A DNA stretch of 64,000 bases from NCBI RefSeq assembly GCF_900188325.1, contig NZ_FZPD01000002.1, positions 124,001 to 188,000 of the forward strand, written 5' to 3'. A model generated the notes under the pieces. It saw only the letters and a program-made list of their open reading frames with translations, was not told the DNA's origin and did no database searches. The stretch is from Ekhidna lutea (GTDB lineage Bacteria; Bacteroidota; Bacteroidia; Cytophagales; Cyclobacteriaceae). Made by a program: the position numbers and the translations under genes. Below are positions 38,608 through 47,310 of the stretch, piece by piece (the stretch's first letter is position 1; every line of letters begins with the position of its first letter).

Positions 38608-38885
38608 TTTGGGCACATGGTGCCAGGTCAGATCTGCGACAGATATACGATTATATCGCTGAAGATTCACCGCTATATGCTGAACGATTTATTTTAAAGT
38701 TGATAGATAAAGTCAATGTTTTAAAAGAGTATCCAAACTCAGGGAGGATGGTTCCAGAATTTGAAAATCTAAAACTCAGAGAATTAATTGAAGGTAACTA
38801 TCGAATAATTTATAAGATTGAGCCCGATTCAAAAATAGGTATTGTACGTGTTCATCATTCCTCGCAATTATTGAAAAACATTTAG
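38595..38885 (+). CDS. ParE/RelE superfamily toxin
   Basis: 96 residues with the classic start VIWAHGARSDLRQIYDYIAED, the middle LKEYPNSGRMVPEF and the C-terminal strand LIEGNYRIIYKIEPD..VRVHHSSQLL. ParE members poison DNA gyrase, RelE members cut mRNA; the GRMVPEF and YRIIY pattern fits the ParE branch. It overlaps the antitoxin gene by 13 bp and the trmH start by 1 bp, so it sits inside a tight cluster with the topoisomerase IV gene parC on its left. Confidence 0.88.
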   Translation: MAEVIWAHGARSDLRQIYDYIAEDSPLYAERFILKLIDKVNVLKEYPNSGRMVPEFENLKLRELIEGNYRIIYKIEPDSKIGIVRVHHSSQLLKNI

Positions 38886-39544
38886 TGAATCCGCAACAGG
38901 TCATCGATATTCTTGAGGAGTTTGTATCTGAAAATAAGCAGACGCACATTGATCGGGTTTTAAGCAAGCGAACAAGGCATGTGACGTTGGTGTTCGAAGA
39001 TATCGATAAACCGCATAACGTAAGTGCAGTTTTGCGTACTGCAGAATGCATGGGCATTCAGGATCTTCATTTCATCAAGAATAAGAATGACTATGAAATC
39101 AACCCAATAATCACGCAGGGTGCAGCTAAATGGGTAACCATGCATCATCACAACAACGCTGAAGACAATGTGGATGCCTGCTATCAATCGCTGAGGGACG
39201 AAGGATATCAGATTTTTGCGACTTCATTGCATGAAACTTCTCGCTCTATTGATGCCATTGATCCAACAGTCAAAACCGCCATTGTATTCGGGACGGAGGC
39301 AGACGGAATCACACAGGAAGCAGGGGAGAAAGCAGACGGTTTTGTTCATATCCCGATGAGTGGATTTACCGAGAGTTTTAATTTGTCAGTTAGTGCAGCC
39401 ATTTGCTTAACGGTACTAAAATCAAAACTAGATGGATGGCCATCGCTTGCTGATCAGGAAAAGCTGGTTCTAAGATCAGAGTGGTATCGAAAGATTGTTC
39501 GGGAAGCTGATATAATTTTAAGATCGAAAGGAGTTGAAGTATGA
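38885..39544 (+). CDS. trmH: tRNA (guanosine(18)-2'-O)-methyltransferase
   Basis: 219 residues, SPOUT fold. The GTG start at 38885 shares one base with the toxin stop. Conserved elements are RHVTLVFEDIDKPHNVSAVLRTAE (motif 1 with the Asn and Arg), IVFGTEADGIT (motif 2) and IPMSGFTESFNLSVSAAICL (motif 3, knot). This is the TrmH branch, which makes Gm18 in tRNA, rather than RlmB, because it lacks the N-terminal L30e-like domain. It overlaps the next gene by 4 bp. Confidence 0.9.
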   Translation: MNPQQVIDILEEFVSENKQTHIDRVLSKRTRHVTLVFEDIDKPHNVSAVLRTAECMGIQDLHFIKNKNDYEINPIITQGAAKWVTMHHHNNAEDNVDACYQSLRDEGYQIFATSLHETSRSIDAIDPTVKTAIVFGTEADGITQEAGEKADGFVHIPMSGFTESFNLSVSAAICLTVLKSKLDGWPSLADQEKLVLRSEWYRKIVREADIILRSKGVEV

Positions 39545-40188
39545 TAAAAATCACCGCCAAAAAACTTATTCGCCTGGGTTTTTGGATTGCAATCACATTA
39601 TTTCTCTTCGTGCTGGTGACAAATATTTGGGTTGTACAGTCCACAAAAGATTTAATCTATGATCCTTTACTTGTTCCTTCTAATGAAGTGGCTTTGGTCT
39701 TGGGAACAAGTAAGCGAACAACAGAAGGAAAGCCCAATCGCTTCTTTGTTGAGCGGATGGATGCCGCTGCTTTGCTTCACGCAGATGAGAAGGTGAAGCA
39801 TATACTTGTGAGTGGAGACAATCGAACCAAATATTATAATGAGCCAAGAGATATGCTTCAGGCACTAGGTGACTTAAACATCCCTGAGGAAGATATCTCA
39901 TTAGATTTTGCCGGATTGAGGACATTGGATTCTGTGGTGAGATGTAGGGAAGTTTTCGGTCAGGATAACATCACCATTGTCACCCAGGAATTTCACTGCT
40001 ATCGTTCGCTATTTATTGCCCGGTACTTTGAAATGGATGCAGTAGCTGTTTCAGCCGATGATGGTGGGCCTGTTGGCAATATGCTTGCACTTAGGGAGGT
40101 TCTTGCCCGTACTGTTGCTGTTTTAGACCTTTATGTATTGCAGCGTAAGCCTAAATACATGGGTGAGAAGATTGAGTTACCGATCTAG
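39541..40188 (+). CDS. SanA/YdcF-like (DUF218) membrane-anchored protein
   Basis: 215 residues with one N-terminal membrane helix (about 11-33), then a DUF218 domain: EVALVLGTSKRT, HILVSGDNRTKYYNEPRDM, DFAGLRTLDSVVRC and TIVTQEFHCYRSLFIARY. In SanA this fold is linked to envelope integrity and vancomycin sensitivity in Enterobacteria; the reaction is unknown. It overlaps trmH by 4 bp and faces the Hpt gene tail to tail with 8 bp between them. Confidence 0.87.
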   Translation: MIKITAKKLIRLGFWIAITLFLFVLVTNIWVVQSTKDLIYDPLLVPSNEVALVLGTSKRTTEGKPNRFFVERMDAAALLHADEKVKHILVSGDNRTKYYNEPRDMLQALGDLNIPEEDISLDFAGLRTLDSVVRCREVFGQDNITIVTQEFHCYRSLFIARYFEMDAVAVSADDGGPVGNMLALREVLARTVAVLDLYVLQRKPKYMGEKIELPI

Positions 40189-40196
40189 GAATCAAT

Positions 40197-40520
40197 TTAC
40201 TTTGCCTGCCAATCTTTCAATTGTTTCAAGGCGTCCTCACATTGAGCGTTGATATCCTCTATGATTTCCTTGGTTGCTTTGTTTGGGTCGTATTGAAGTT
40301 CTTCCAACGTATCTCCGCACCTTAAATGAATCATTTTTGCGGAAGGCTTTAGCTGATGGGCCGATTTAGACAAGTTTTCCATATCTCCCGCTTCAAGTTC
40401 TTCTCGCATCTTCTTCACGAGTGAAAGATAAGTTTCTTCAAAGGTCGCAATGAATTCATTTTTAAATTCATCATCATCCTCACTTAAAACTTCCAGATAA
40501 GTAAAATCAATTTTTTCCAT
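40197..40520 (-). CDS. Stand-alone Hpt (histidine phosphotransfer) protein
   Basis: 107 residues, all-helical, with the phosphotransfer motif SAHQLKPSAKMI (His55) after an ELEAGDMENL helix, as in Hpt domains. It can pass phosphate between receivers. The window also contains two lone receivers and a receiver-kinase (8990-10872), but whether this Hpt links to them is unknown. It is monocistronic and convergent to the SanA-like gene, with little room for a terminator. Confidence 0.87.
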   Translation of the reverse strand: MEKIDFTYLEVLSEDDDEFKNEFIATFEETYLSLVKKMREELEAGDMENLSKSAHQLKPSAKMIHLRCGDTLEELQYDPNKATKEIIEDINAQCEDALKQLKDWQAK

Positions 40521-40617
40521 GGTTCGCTTAATCCTACAATAAAAGTACTATGTCTCTTAAAGACTAGGTAAAAAACATAGGTAAAATTTAGGACTGAATG
40601 TCGCTACACCCCAGAAA

Positions 40618-40625
40618 TAATTTTG
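40618..40625 (+). promoter_or_regulatory. Bacteroidota -7 promoter box for the TerB-like gene
   Basis: TAATTTTG matches TAnnTTTG and ends 33 nt before the ATG at 40659. No good -33 element was seen. Confidence 0.45.
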
Positions 40626-40658
40626 TATTTTCGAGCGGAAATTTGAAATCGAAAAGGA

Positions 40659-41120
40659 ATGATCCCAGAATTTGAACCACTACGAGAAGACGAAATCGAG
40701 GTAATGCTAAAAGCGCCCGTTTATGTCACTATACTTATCGCAGGAGCGGACGGAAAGATTGACAAATCTGAACGAAGAGAGGCCATCGATGTAGCTAGAA
40801 CGAAGCAAAGCAGAGCGCGAGAGCAGCTGTCAGAATATTACAAACTAGTTGGTGAAAAGTTTGAAGATAACTTTAATAAGCTTATCGATGAACTGCCATC
40901 AGGTAATGACGCAAGAACTTCAGCGATTACGACTGAATTAAGAAAATTAAACTTCATTTTACCTAAGGTTGACCGAAACTTTGCTGTGAAGTTTCATGCC
41001 AGTTTGAAGGATTTGGCAAAGAAGATTGCAGAAGCATCAGGAGGCGTACTTGGATACTTATCCATTAGCTATGAAGAGTCCAGACTAATGGATTTAAAAA
41101 TGATCAAAGAGATTGAATAA
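40659..41120 (+). CDS. TerB-like helical protein of unknown function
   Basis: 153 residues. APVYVTILIAGADGKIDKSE near the start looks like the acidic metal-binding-type turn of TerB/TerB-like folds (ADGxIDxxE). The rest is helical, with a KLNFILPKVDRNFAVKFHASL segment and an ending of YEESRLMDLK. No other domain is visible. TerB proteins are linked to tellurite and stress resistance, but this small form cannot be assigned a role. A strong terminator follows. Confidence 0.55.
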   Translation: MIPEFEPLREDEIEVMLKAPVYVTILIAGADGKIDKSERREAIDVARTKQSRAREQLSEYYKLVGEKFEDNFNKLIDELPSGNDARTSAITTELRKLNFILPKVDRNFAVKFHASLKDLAKKIAEASGGVLGYLSISYEESRLMDLKMIKEIE

Positions 41121-41138
41121 CATCCAACAACTTAACCG

Positions 41139-41172
41139 AACCCCGATTTCGTCATGAGATCGGGGTTTTTTA
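41139..41172 (+). terminator. Intrinsic terminator
   Basis: Arms AACCCCGAT and ATCGGGGTT around an 11-nt loop, followed by a T run. It ends the TerB-like transcript just before the rhomboid gene. Confidence 0.85.
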
Positions 41173-41188
41173 TTTAATTTCAATTTTT

Positions 41189-41725
41189 ATGTACAAGTCA
41201 GGATTAGTACCGCCTCTCAGACTCTGCTTCTTTATGTGGCTTGTATTTACTATTGAATTTTACCTGAGCGTAGACCTTGGGTATCTGGGCATCTATCCCA
41301 GAGAGATAACAGGTTTGGTAGGAGTAGTAATGGCACCATTGCTTCATGGTAATTTCAACCACCTGGTATCCAATTCAATACCATTACTTGTGCTGGGAGG
41401 AAGCTTGTTTTTCTTTTTCCCCGCTATTGCTCATCGTGTGTTTCTTCAAGCCTATTTTTTTACAAATATCCTAGTGTGGGTGTTTGGAAGACCATTCTTC
41501 CATATCGGGGCAAGTGGGCTTATTTATGCGCTAGCTTCATTTTTGGTTTTTTACGGACTATTTAAACGAAATTTTAAATCTGTAATTGTCAGCGCCATTG
41601 TCATCTTTCTGTACGGAGGAATGGCGTATAGTTTACTCTCATTCGACGATCGGATCAGCTGGGAGTCTCACCTGATGGGGGCTGTTGTTGGATTAGTCAC
41701 TGCGATGTTGCTCAGGAACAAATAA
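41189..41725 (+). CDS. Rhomboid family intramembrane serine protease
   Basis: 178 residues, about six hydrophobic helices. It shows the rhomboid hallmarks HGNFNHLVSNS (helix 2), the active-site Ser109 in HIGASGLIY and the partner His161 in SWESHLMGAVVG. It cleaves membrane-spanning segments of other proteins; the substrate is unknown. Shorter than usual but with all catalytic residues. Monocistronic after a terminator. Confidence 0.9.
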   Translation: MYKSGLVPPLRLCFFMWLVFTIEFYLSVDLGYLGIYPREITGLVGVVMAPLLHGNFNHLVSNSIPLLVLGGSLFFFFPAIAHRVFLQAYFFTNILVWVFGRPFFHIGASGLIYALASFLVFYGLFKRNFKSVIVSAIVIFLYGGMAYSLLSFDDRISWESHLMGAVVGLVTAMLLRNK

Positions 41726-41777
41726 ACATTTCGTATGCATATGTTGTTTTACACTCTTTAATTAAAACACATTAGAT

Positions 41778-42041
41778 ATGAAAAAGATTATTATGCTGCT
41801 GTTCGTTATTGTTTGCACTACCGGATGCGTTAGTCAAAAAAAGTATGAAGCATTAGAAGAAAAACTAGCTAAATATAAGGTAGACGACTCGTTCCAAAGC
41901 GCTGAAACAACCGATGTGGCCTACAATAAAACGTTAGACATCACCGAATTAAAAAAACAACTAAATAACCTGGAACTAGAGAATAAGACGCTAAGTCTTA
42001 AAATTGAAGATTTACAAAAGAAATTAAATGAATGTCAATAG
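41778..42041 (+). CDS. Small coiled-coil lipoprotein
   Basis: 87 residues. The lipoprotein signal ends in CTTGC (Cys17), followed by VSQKKYEALEEKL and, after a polar gap, an ITELKKQLNNLELENKTLSL coiled coil. It is a likely outer-membrane-anchored periplasmic rod, like the N-terminal part of some OmpA-linked lipoproteins, but without an OmpA domain. No partner is evident. Confidence 0.75.
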   Translation: MKKIIMLLFVIVCTTGCVSQKKYEALEEKLAKYKVDDSFQSAETTDVAYNKTLDITELKKQLNNLELENKTLSLKIEDLQKKLNECQ

Positions 42042-42072
42042 AAAATACTAAAAATATTAGTATTTTCACAAT

Positions 42073-43122
42073 GTGGATTACATAAAAGGAAAAGGAGCGC
42101 AGATCAACGTACCAAACAAGTTTCTAAAGCATCACATTAGCACGGAAGAAATTGAAGGTTTAGATGAAGAGCTATTAACAAACAAGCCTAAGACTGAGGT
42201 ATTCACTGAGACACCTAAAAAGATAATTTCTACAAACAAGAGTCCTGATATCGGGATGACTGCTTCTATCAATCCGTATCAAGGCTGTGAACATGGTTGT
42301 ATATATTGCTATGCCCGTAATTCCCATGAGTACTGGGGGTTTAGTGCCGGGCTTGATTTTGAGACCAAGATCATTGTGAAGCCGGAAGCACCAGAGTTAT
42401 TGGAAAGAGAATTCCTGAAAGCATCATGGAAGCCTAGAACGATCATGCTTAGTGGAAACACCGATTGCTATCAGCCATTGGAAAAGAAGTTTAAGCTAAC
42501 GCGTAAGTTGTTGGAAGTATTCAATAAATATCAGAATCCCGTAGGAATCATAACTAAGAATGCTTTGGTTTCTCGGGATATTGATATTTTGAAAGAGTTG
42601 GCGTCTTGTAATCTTGTTCATGTAATCTTTTCCATAACGACACTTGACGAAAAGCTCAGGCAAAAGCTTGAGCCCAGAACGGCCAGTGCGGCAAAGAAGC
42701 TAAAGGCAATGGAAGAATTCGCTCAAAATGATATTCCCGTCGGAGTGATGAATGCACCAATTATACCTGGCCTTAACCATCATGAAATACCAGAGATATT
42801 AAAAGTCACATCAAATGCTGGTGCGAGCTTTGCCAGCTACACGGTGGTCCGGCTAAACGGTCAGATAGGTACCATTTTTCATGATTGGCTTAAAAAGACA
42901 TTTCCCGATAGAGTAGATAAAGTGTGGCATCAGATTCAGGATTTGCATGGAGGCAATGTAAACGATGTGGAGTTTGGAAGGAGAATAAAAGGAGATGGGA
43001 AAATTTCTGAGATCATAAGAAAATTATTTGAAGTAAGTAAGCGGAAGTACTTTAAAGATCGCTCTTTTCCTGCTTTGGAAACCTCACATTTTAGAAGGGG
43101 AGGGAGTTATAGCCTGTTTTAA
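42073..43122 (+). CDS. PA0069/Rv2578c-like radical SAM protein
   Basis: 349 residues. The GTG at 42073 is the only start giving the full N-terminus; the nearby ATG at 42071 is out of frame. The SAM 4Fe-4S motif is GCEHGCIYCYARN (Cys72, Cys76, Cys79), followed by EYWGFSAGLDFETKI. The later LSGNTDCYQPLEKKF, TKNALVSRDIDIL and MNAPIIPGLN segments are those of the spore-photoproduct-lyase-related PA0069 family. Function unknown. Probably an iron-sulfur enzyme of the cytosol. A hairpin follows. Confidence 0.85.
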   Translation: MDYIKGKGAQINVPNKFLKHHISTEEIEGLDEELLTNKPKTEVFTETPKKIISTNKSPDIGMTASINPYQGCEHGCIYCYARNSHEYWGFSAGLDFETKIIVKPEAPELLEREFLKASWKPRTIMLSGNTDCYQPLEKKFKLTRKLLEVFNKYQNPVGIITKNALVSRDIDILKELASCNLVHVIFSITTLDEKLRQKLEPRTASAAKKLKAMEEFAQNDIPVGVMNAPIIPGLNHHEIPEILKVTSNAGASFASYTVVRLNGQIGTIFHDWLKKTFPDRVDKVWHQIQDLHGGNVNDVEFGRRIKGDGKISEIIRKLFEVSKRKYFKDRSFPALETSHFRRGGSYSLF

Positions 43123-43131
43123 ATAAAAAAA

Positions 43132-43155
43132 CCCCCGACAATATCGTCGAGGGCC
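43132..43155. terminator. Probable bidirectional terminator
   Basis: Arms CCCCGAC and GTCGaGGG (one bulge) around a 6-nt loop, with an A run on the left. It lies between the convergent radical SAM and DoxX genes. Confidence 0.6.
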
Positions 43156-43194
43156 TCTCTTCATACTTATCTAGGAATCTAGACTAAGGTTTCT

Positions 43195-43551
43195 TCAATC
43201 TGTCAGGTGCGCACTCATAAACCACGCTGAGCCAGCCAATGCTATGTCTTTGAGGAACATGGAAGAACTGACAGGATCCTGGCTCATGAATCCTGGCAAG
43301 TGTATCAATACGGCAAACAAAGCCAGCATCAACCCTAAAAGTTGAGTAGCCAATTTAGCCTTTTTACCTATGATAATAGCAATTGCCGCCAATAATAGCG
43401 CTATGCCAGTTATGTATACAAAAACAACGGGTGCGGGTAAAAAATCGGGCACCATTCCTTTCATGTCATTTGCGCCCATGAGATGAAAAATACCGAACAT
43501 CGCCATTGGTCCGGCATACATGAGTTTTCCTAGAAATCCTAAGCTTTTCAT
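43195..43551 (-). CDS. DoxX family membrane protein
   Basis: 118 residues and four hydrophobic helices with the DoxX pattern: GFLGKLMYAGPMAMFGIFHL start, FVYITGIALLLAAIAIIIG, LGLMLALFAVLIHLPGF, and a last helix after MFLKDIALAGSAW. Family members are often tied to redox or quinone-linked membrane processes, but no activity is assigned here. Confidence 0.85.
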   Translation of the reverse strand: MKSLGFLGKLMYAGPMAMFGIFHLMGANDMKGMVPDFLPAPVVFVYITGIALLLAAIAIIIGKKAKLATQLLGLMLALFAVLIHLPGFMSQDPVSSSMFLKDIALAGSAWFMSAHLTD

Positions 43552-43636
43552 TTGGTTGAGTTAATAGGTTGATAGTTAAATAATCTCCTTGAATTTACGA
43601 TTTTTTAACACCAATCACAAAGTTGTATCTAACCGT

Positions 43637-44293
43637 TTATAATGTATTTATTGAAGAAATAAGTGAGTTGAAAGTTGTATGATCTTCTACCAGAAACCAT
43701 TGATCTCCACCAGGATTTACCGTATGTGGTTTGGCTTTCTTGTGGTACTTCATGTGATCATAGTCCAACTGATAGGCTTGTTTAAGTAGTTTACGGCCAT
43801 TGTTCCACTTATTAGAAATTCTGTGGTCTATTTTGATCGTTCGGTTAGAAAAATGCCAGGCAATCTCAAAAGATTTTGACTCGTCTTGCAACTTTAAAAC
43901 AAGCGGACTTTCAACCTTTGCGGTTTCCAACACTGCTTGCATCAGCTCCTGGAACAGCATGTCTATAGCATTTATGTCCTGGGGAAAACCATCGTCTTTA
44001 CCGTCTACTGAAATATGCAGGTAGGTCTCATCGGGTTGTTTTTTTAATTGGGTCCTTGAAAAACTCACGATATCATCCTTCCAGTTTTGATGTAGGGTTC
44101 CTTCCCAATTCATGCGATCATCATACGAAAATCCTTCAGCTCTGAGCTCATCTTCCGGGATTTCACTACGACCCAGATACTCAAGCGAAAATTGGGCTTC
44201 AATTTCATCGCTTATTGTAATTTCCAAAACCGCAGCATAGGCATATGGAGGTGGTAAATGTTGTGGCTGATATGATAATACAATATTCATCAT
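43637..44293 (-). CDS. Conserved-looking protein of unknown function linked to menE
   Basis: 218 residues, soluble, no recognised domain. Visible features are a proline-rich YQPQHLPPPYAYAAVLEI start, an acidic beta-rich core (LEYLGRSEIPEDELRAEGFS), a helix DINAIDMLFQELMQAVLE, and a C-terminal HMKYHKKAKPHTVNPGG. It overlaps menE by 4 bp and is on the same strand, so it is translationally coupled to the menaquinone gene. A role near quinone synthesis is inference from position only. Confidence 0.6.
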   Translation of the reverse strand: MMNIVLSYQPQHLPPPYAYAAVLEITISDEIEAQFSLEYLGRSEIPEDELRAEGFSYDDRMNWEGTLHQNWKDDIVSFSRTQLKKQPDETYLHISVDGKDDGFPQDINAIDMLFQELMQAVLETAKVESPLVLKLQDESKSFEIAWHFSNRTIKIDHRISNKWNNGRKLLKQAYQLDYDHMKYHKKAKPHTVNPGGDQWFLVEDHTTFNSLISSINTL

Positions 44294-45297
44294 TGATTTT
44301 CAAAAGCTGATTTTGTTTTGACTCGATCTACTTTGTTTGTTTTCGTTCTATAGATAGCCTGATTAAAATAGACCTCCTTGGGTTGATGGTATTTGGGAAG
44401 ATGGCTAAAGTCAATTTCCTGATGCTCACCGGATGAAAGAAGTACAATTTTTTGATTCAATTTAGCGTCTGGAAGAGAAGTGATCATTATGTCTGCTTTG
44501 AATTGATCTTGCAACACTTGCTCTACTTGTTCAGGATTAACTTTTATGCCTCCTGTGTTAATAATAAAATCTTTTCTCCCAATCCATTTAAACGATCGAT
44601 CATCGATCAATTCAATTAGATCGTTGGTATTTAACCAGTTACCACCTGTAATAGTCCCCTTTAATTTAAGGGATTGGTCGTTTGAAATCCCTACAACAGT
44701 ATCACCTGTCGTGTAAAAAATATCGTTCTCAAGTTTTCTTAATGCAAAGTGTGATACGGTCTCCGTCATTCCAAATGTGGAATAGACGTTTGATTTATAC
44801 GGTTTGCCAGAAACTGGCATAGGCGCACCGCCAATTAAAATAGTACCGAACCTGTCTATTTGGCTACTGCTCATTTGTTCAAACTGTAACGGTGCAATTG
44901 AAACAAGATCGTAATTATCTTCTAAATCTGCATTGTATGCAGTTGAAGGCGGAACAATTGAAATATCATGATCAAAAATCAACCCACGATAGATTACCAT
45001 TGCCCCGCCAATAAAGTTAGGATTTAAACAAAGCAAAGAAGACCTTATCTGCCTGTTAGGGTCAATATATTCCATGGTGGCACGTGCACTATATTCAATC
45101 TTTTCTCTGGATATTTTAATTGCTTTTGGCTTACCTGTAGAACCAGAGGTGTGATGTACAAAAAATGAATCTCCATTATGCCATTTCTTCACTAATTCCA
45201 ACACAAATTTTTCGAACTCGTTATATTTCTCTGTTGGGAGTCCTTCTTTTAGAATTTCTTCTAACTTTAAAACGAATTTTTTTGATTTTATAATCAC
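44290..45297 (-). CDS. menE: o-succinylbenzoate--CoA ligase (MenE), short form
   Basis: 335 residues from a GTG at 45297; no better start exists. It is an AMP-binding (ANL) enzyme: TSGSTGKPKAIKIS is the P-loop-like motif, YSTFGMTE is the core motif, and YTTGDTVV, WIGRKDFIINTGGIKVNPEQVE and KTNKVDR give the later motifs. It is shorter than the classical protein but has all the catalytic blocks. It attaches CoA to o-succinylbenzoate in menaquinone synthesis. The menB-menD-menF genes lie 3 kb away on the same strand. It starts only 5 bp from the divergent sigma factor. Confidence 0.87.
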   Translation of the reverse strand: MIIKSKKFVLKLEEILKEGLPTEKYNEFEKFVLELVKKWHNGDSFFVHHTSGSTGKPKAIKISREKIEYSARATMEYIDPNRQIRSSLLCLNPNFIGGAMVIYRGLIFDHDISIVPPSTAYNADLEDNYDLVSIAPLQFEQMSSSQIDRFGTILIGGAPMPVSGKPYKSNVYSTFGMTETVSHFALRKLENDIFYTTGDTVVGISNDQSLKLKGTITGGNWLNTNDLIELIDDRSFKWIGRKDFIINTGGIKVNPEQVEQVLQDQFKADIMITSLPDAKLNQKIVLLSSGEHQEIDFSHLPKYHQPKEVYFNQAIYRTKTNKVDRVKTKSAFENQ

Positions 45298-45302
45298 TGC
45301 GC

Positions 45303-45860
45303 TTGGAAAACGAAGAGGTAATAGTTCAACGACTGATCAACAAAGATAAGCGGGCTTTCGAACTCGTATTTAACCAATACTTTAATGTGATGGTTTTATA
45401 TGCTTCGCGCTTCATGGATACAAGAGCAGAGGCAGAAGAGATTGCTCAGGATGTCTTTGTTAAATTTTGGGAAAAGTGCGATTCGCTTTCGGAAGACTCA
45501 ACAATTAAAAGCTATTTATATCGGTCTGTACATAATTCATGTTTAAACGCAATTAAGCATGATAAAGTAAAAGATGGTTATAGGCAGCATGTGATTCATG
45601 TCATGGAATCAACTTATCAAAACGAATTCAATGAAGATGATCCGGATGCTTTACGAAATCGAATACAAAGGGAAATTGATAAGCTTCCACCCAGATGTGC
45701 GGAAATCTTTAAGCTTAGCCGATTTGAGGGCTTAAAGTATCAAGAAATTGCTGATCATTTGGACATCTCGGTCAAAACTGTTGAAGTACAGATGGGTAAG
45801 GCTCTCAAAGTGTTGAGAGAAAGTCTGCAAGACTTGAAAAATCTAAGGGATGCGAGCTAG
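45303..45860 (+). CDS. ECF-type RNA polymerase sigma factor
   Basis: 185 residues. Start is a TTG at 45303; a stop lies four codons upstream, so ATG is unavailable. Region 2 has EEIAQDVFVKFWEKCDSL, and region 4 has LPPRCAEIFKLSRFEGLKYQEIADHLDISVKTVEVQMGKAL. It is the Bacteroidota FecI-type sigma family. It overlaps the next gene by 11 bp and is followed by an STN surface protein and a FecR-type anti-sigma. It probably responds to binding of a substrate at the cell surface. Confidence 0.9.
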   Translation: MENEEVIVQRLINKDKRAFELVFNQYFNVMVLYASRFMDTRAEAEEIAQDVFVKFWEKCDSLSEDSTIKSYLYRSVHNSCLNAIKHDKVKDGYRQHVIHVMESTYQNEFNEDDPDALRNRIQREIDKLPPRCAEIFKLSRFEGLKYQEIADHLDISVKTVEVQMGKALKVLRESLQDLKNLRDAS

Positions 45861-47253
45861 CCTTTTTTTTGTTACCACTTTCATCGTATTATCATGCTTC
45901 TGTCAATTCAGAAAGAATGATCGTATTTCTGCCGACTTTGATAATGTTCCCCTTGAGGTAATATTTGATTCGCTCAGTGCTCAGACCAATTATTTTTTTA
46001 GCTATAATTCGAACCTACTCCCCAAAGGAAGCCTTTACTACATCAAAGCTGAAAACGAGCCGATTGATCAGTTTCTGAGTAGGCTTTTTGTTGGAACCGG
46101 GCTTAAATATTCTTTCTTTAAGGATCAAATTATTCTTAACTACGTGGAGCCTGAACAAGTTATTAAGAAGAAGAATTTTTTTACAATTTCAGGCACAGTT
46201 TCAGATGACACTGGTCAACCGCTAAGTAGTGCTAATATATTTTTGGACGGAACAACCATCGGTGCTTCCAGTGATATAGATGGAAACTATAAGCTTGAGT
46301 CTATACCCCCGGGTTATTACAATATTGTTTTTTCACATGTCGGGTATGAAAATGCGGTGTATCAGATATCTGAAACAAATGGAGGCGCCCGAATTCAAAA
46401 CCATAAAATGGAACTCGATTTAGACCAGCTTGAGGAAGTAGAGGTTATTTCAAATCGTATTAGAAGAAATGAAAATAGCTGGCTGGCTCACTACATGGTT
46501 TTTAAAAAAGAAATGATAGGGTTGACAGAAAAAGCAGATCAGTGTGTGATTGAAAACCCCGAAGTTATAAACTTCACCTACGATAGTGAAGCCAATTCCT
46601 TGCATGCTTTTGCTCAGTATCCTCTGCAGATTAGAAACGATGCACTTGGGTATAGAGTTAGCTATTTCCTTGAATCGTTTAAGAAAGAAAATGATGACCT
46701 CAGGTTTAGGGGTAAAATGCGGTTTAGAAATTTAGAACCTCTAAGTGGAAGCGAGAAGCGTGAATGGAAAAGAAATAGAAAAGAGTGCTACTATGGCTCT
46801 TTTAACCATTTTAAACAAACATTGATAGACGGGGAGTTAAAGAAAGCGGGCTTCAGGATTTACCACGTAAGAAACCTTGATAATTTTGAAATTAGAAAGG
46901 AAGATGAATTGGAGGCGTCTGATATTTTGGTTTTTAAAGGGGACCATTACGAACTTGACTTTAGAAATTTTCTTGTAATAGAATATAGAAAAGAAAAAGA
47001 GACTGAAAACTTTTTAAGAAATAGTGGATTTGCAAATATTTTTTATGCGGATCAAATCTCTGAAAATGGTGTTTTGATAAAAGAACCTGGACATCAAATC
47101 TCAATAATTCGATTGTTGCGTGGGTCTGTTAGATTAGATTTGTCAGGTGAAGTCATGGATAGATTTGGCCTTACAACCTATGGTTATTGGTCCTGGGAAC
47201 GAACCGCAGATTTGGTTCCAATAAATTATGATCCAAAATTTGATAATTTGTGA
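45850..47253 (+). CDS. STN and carboxypeptidase-like regulatory domain protein
   Basis: 467 residues. The N-terminal signal is hydrophobic. An STN domain (about 25-100: FDNVPLEVIFDSLSAQTNYFF) is followed by a carboxypeptidase-like beta-sandwich (about 112-190: ISGTVSDDTGQPLSSANIFL, and GYYNIVFSHVGYENA). STN plus this sandwich normally precede a TonB-dependent barrel in SusC-type receptors, but here a unique 270-residue region follows, without a visible barrel or plug. It sits between the sigma factor and the FecR gene, so it may sense a signal for that system. Confidence 0.8.
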   Translation: MRASLFFVTTFIVLSCFCQFRKNDRISADFDNVPLEVIFDSLSAQTNYFFSYNSNLLPKGSLYYIKAENEPIDQFLSRLFVGTGLKYSFFKDQIILNYVEPEQVIKKKNFFTISGTVSDDTGQPLSSANIFLDGTTIGASSDIDGNYKLESIPPGYYNIVFSHVGYENAVYQISETNGGARIQNHKMELDLDQLEEVEVISNRIRRNENSWLAHYMVFKKEMIGLTEKADQCVIENPEVINFTYDSEANSLHAFAQYPLQIRNDALGYRVSYFLESFKKENDDLRFRGKMRFRNLEPLSGSEKREWKRNRKECYYGSFNHFKQTLIDGELKKAGFRIYHVRNLDNFEIRKEDELEASDILVFKGDHYELDFRNFLVIEYRKEKETENFLRNSGFANIFYADQISENGVLIKEPGHQISIIRLLRGSVRLDLSGEVMDRFGLTTYGYWSWERTADLVPINYDPKFDNL

Positions 47254-47310
47254 AAATAATTAGGGGGTATATGATCTGTAAGTTGTTAATAACCAGACGA
47301 TAAGAATGAA

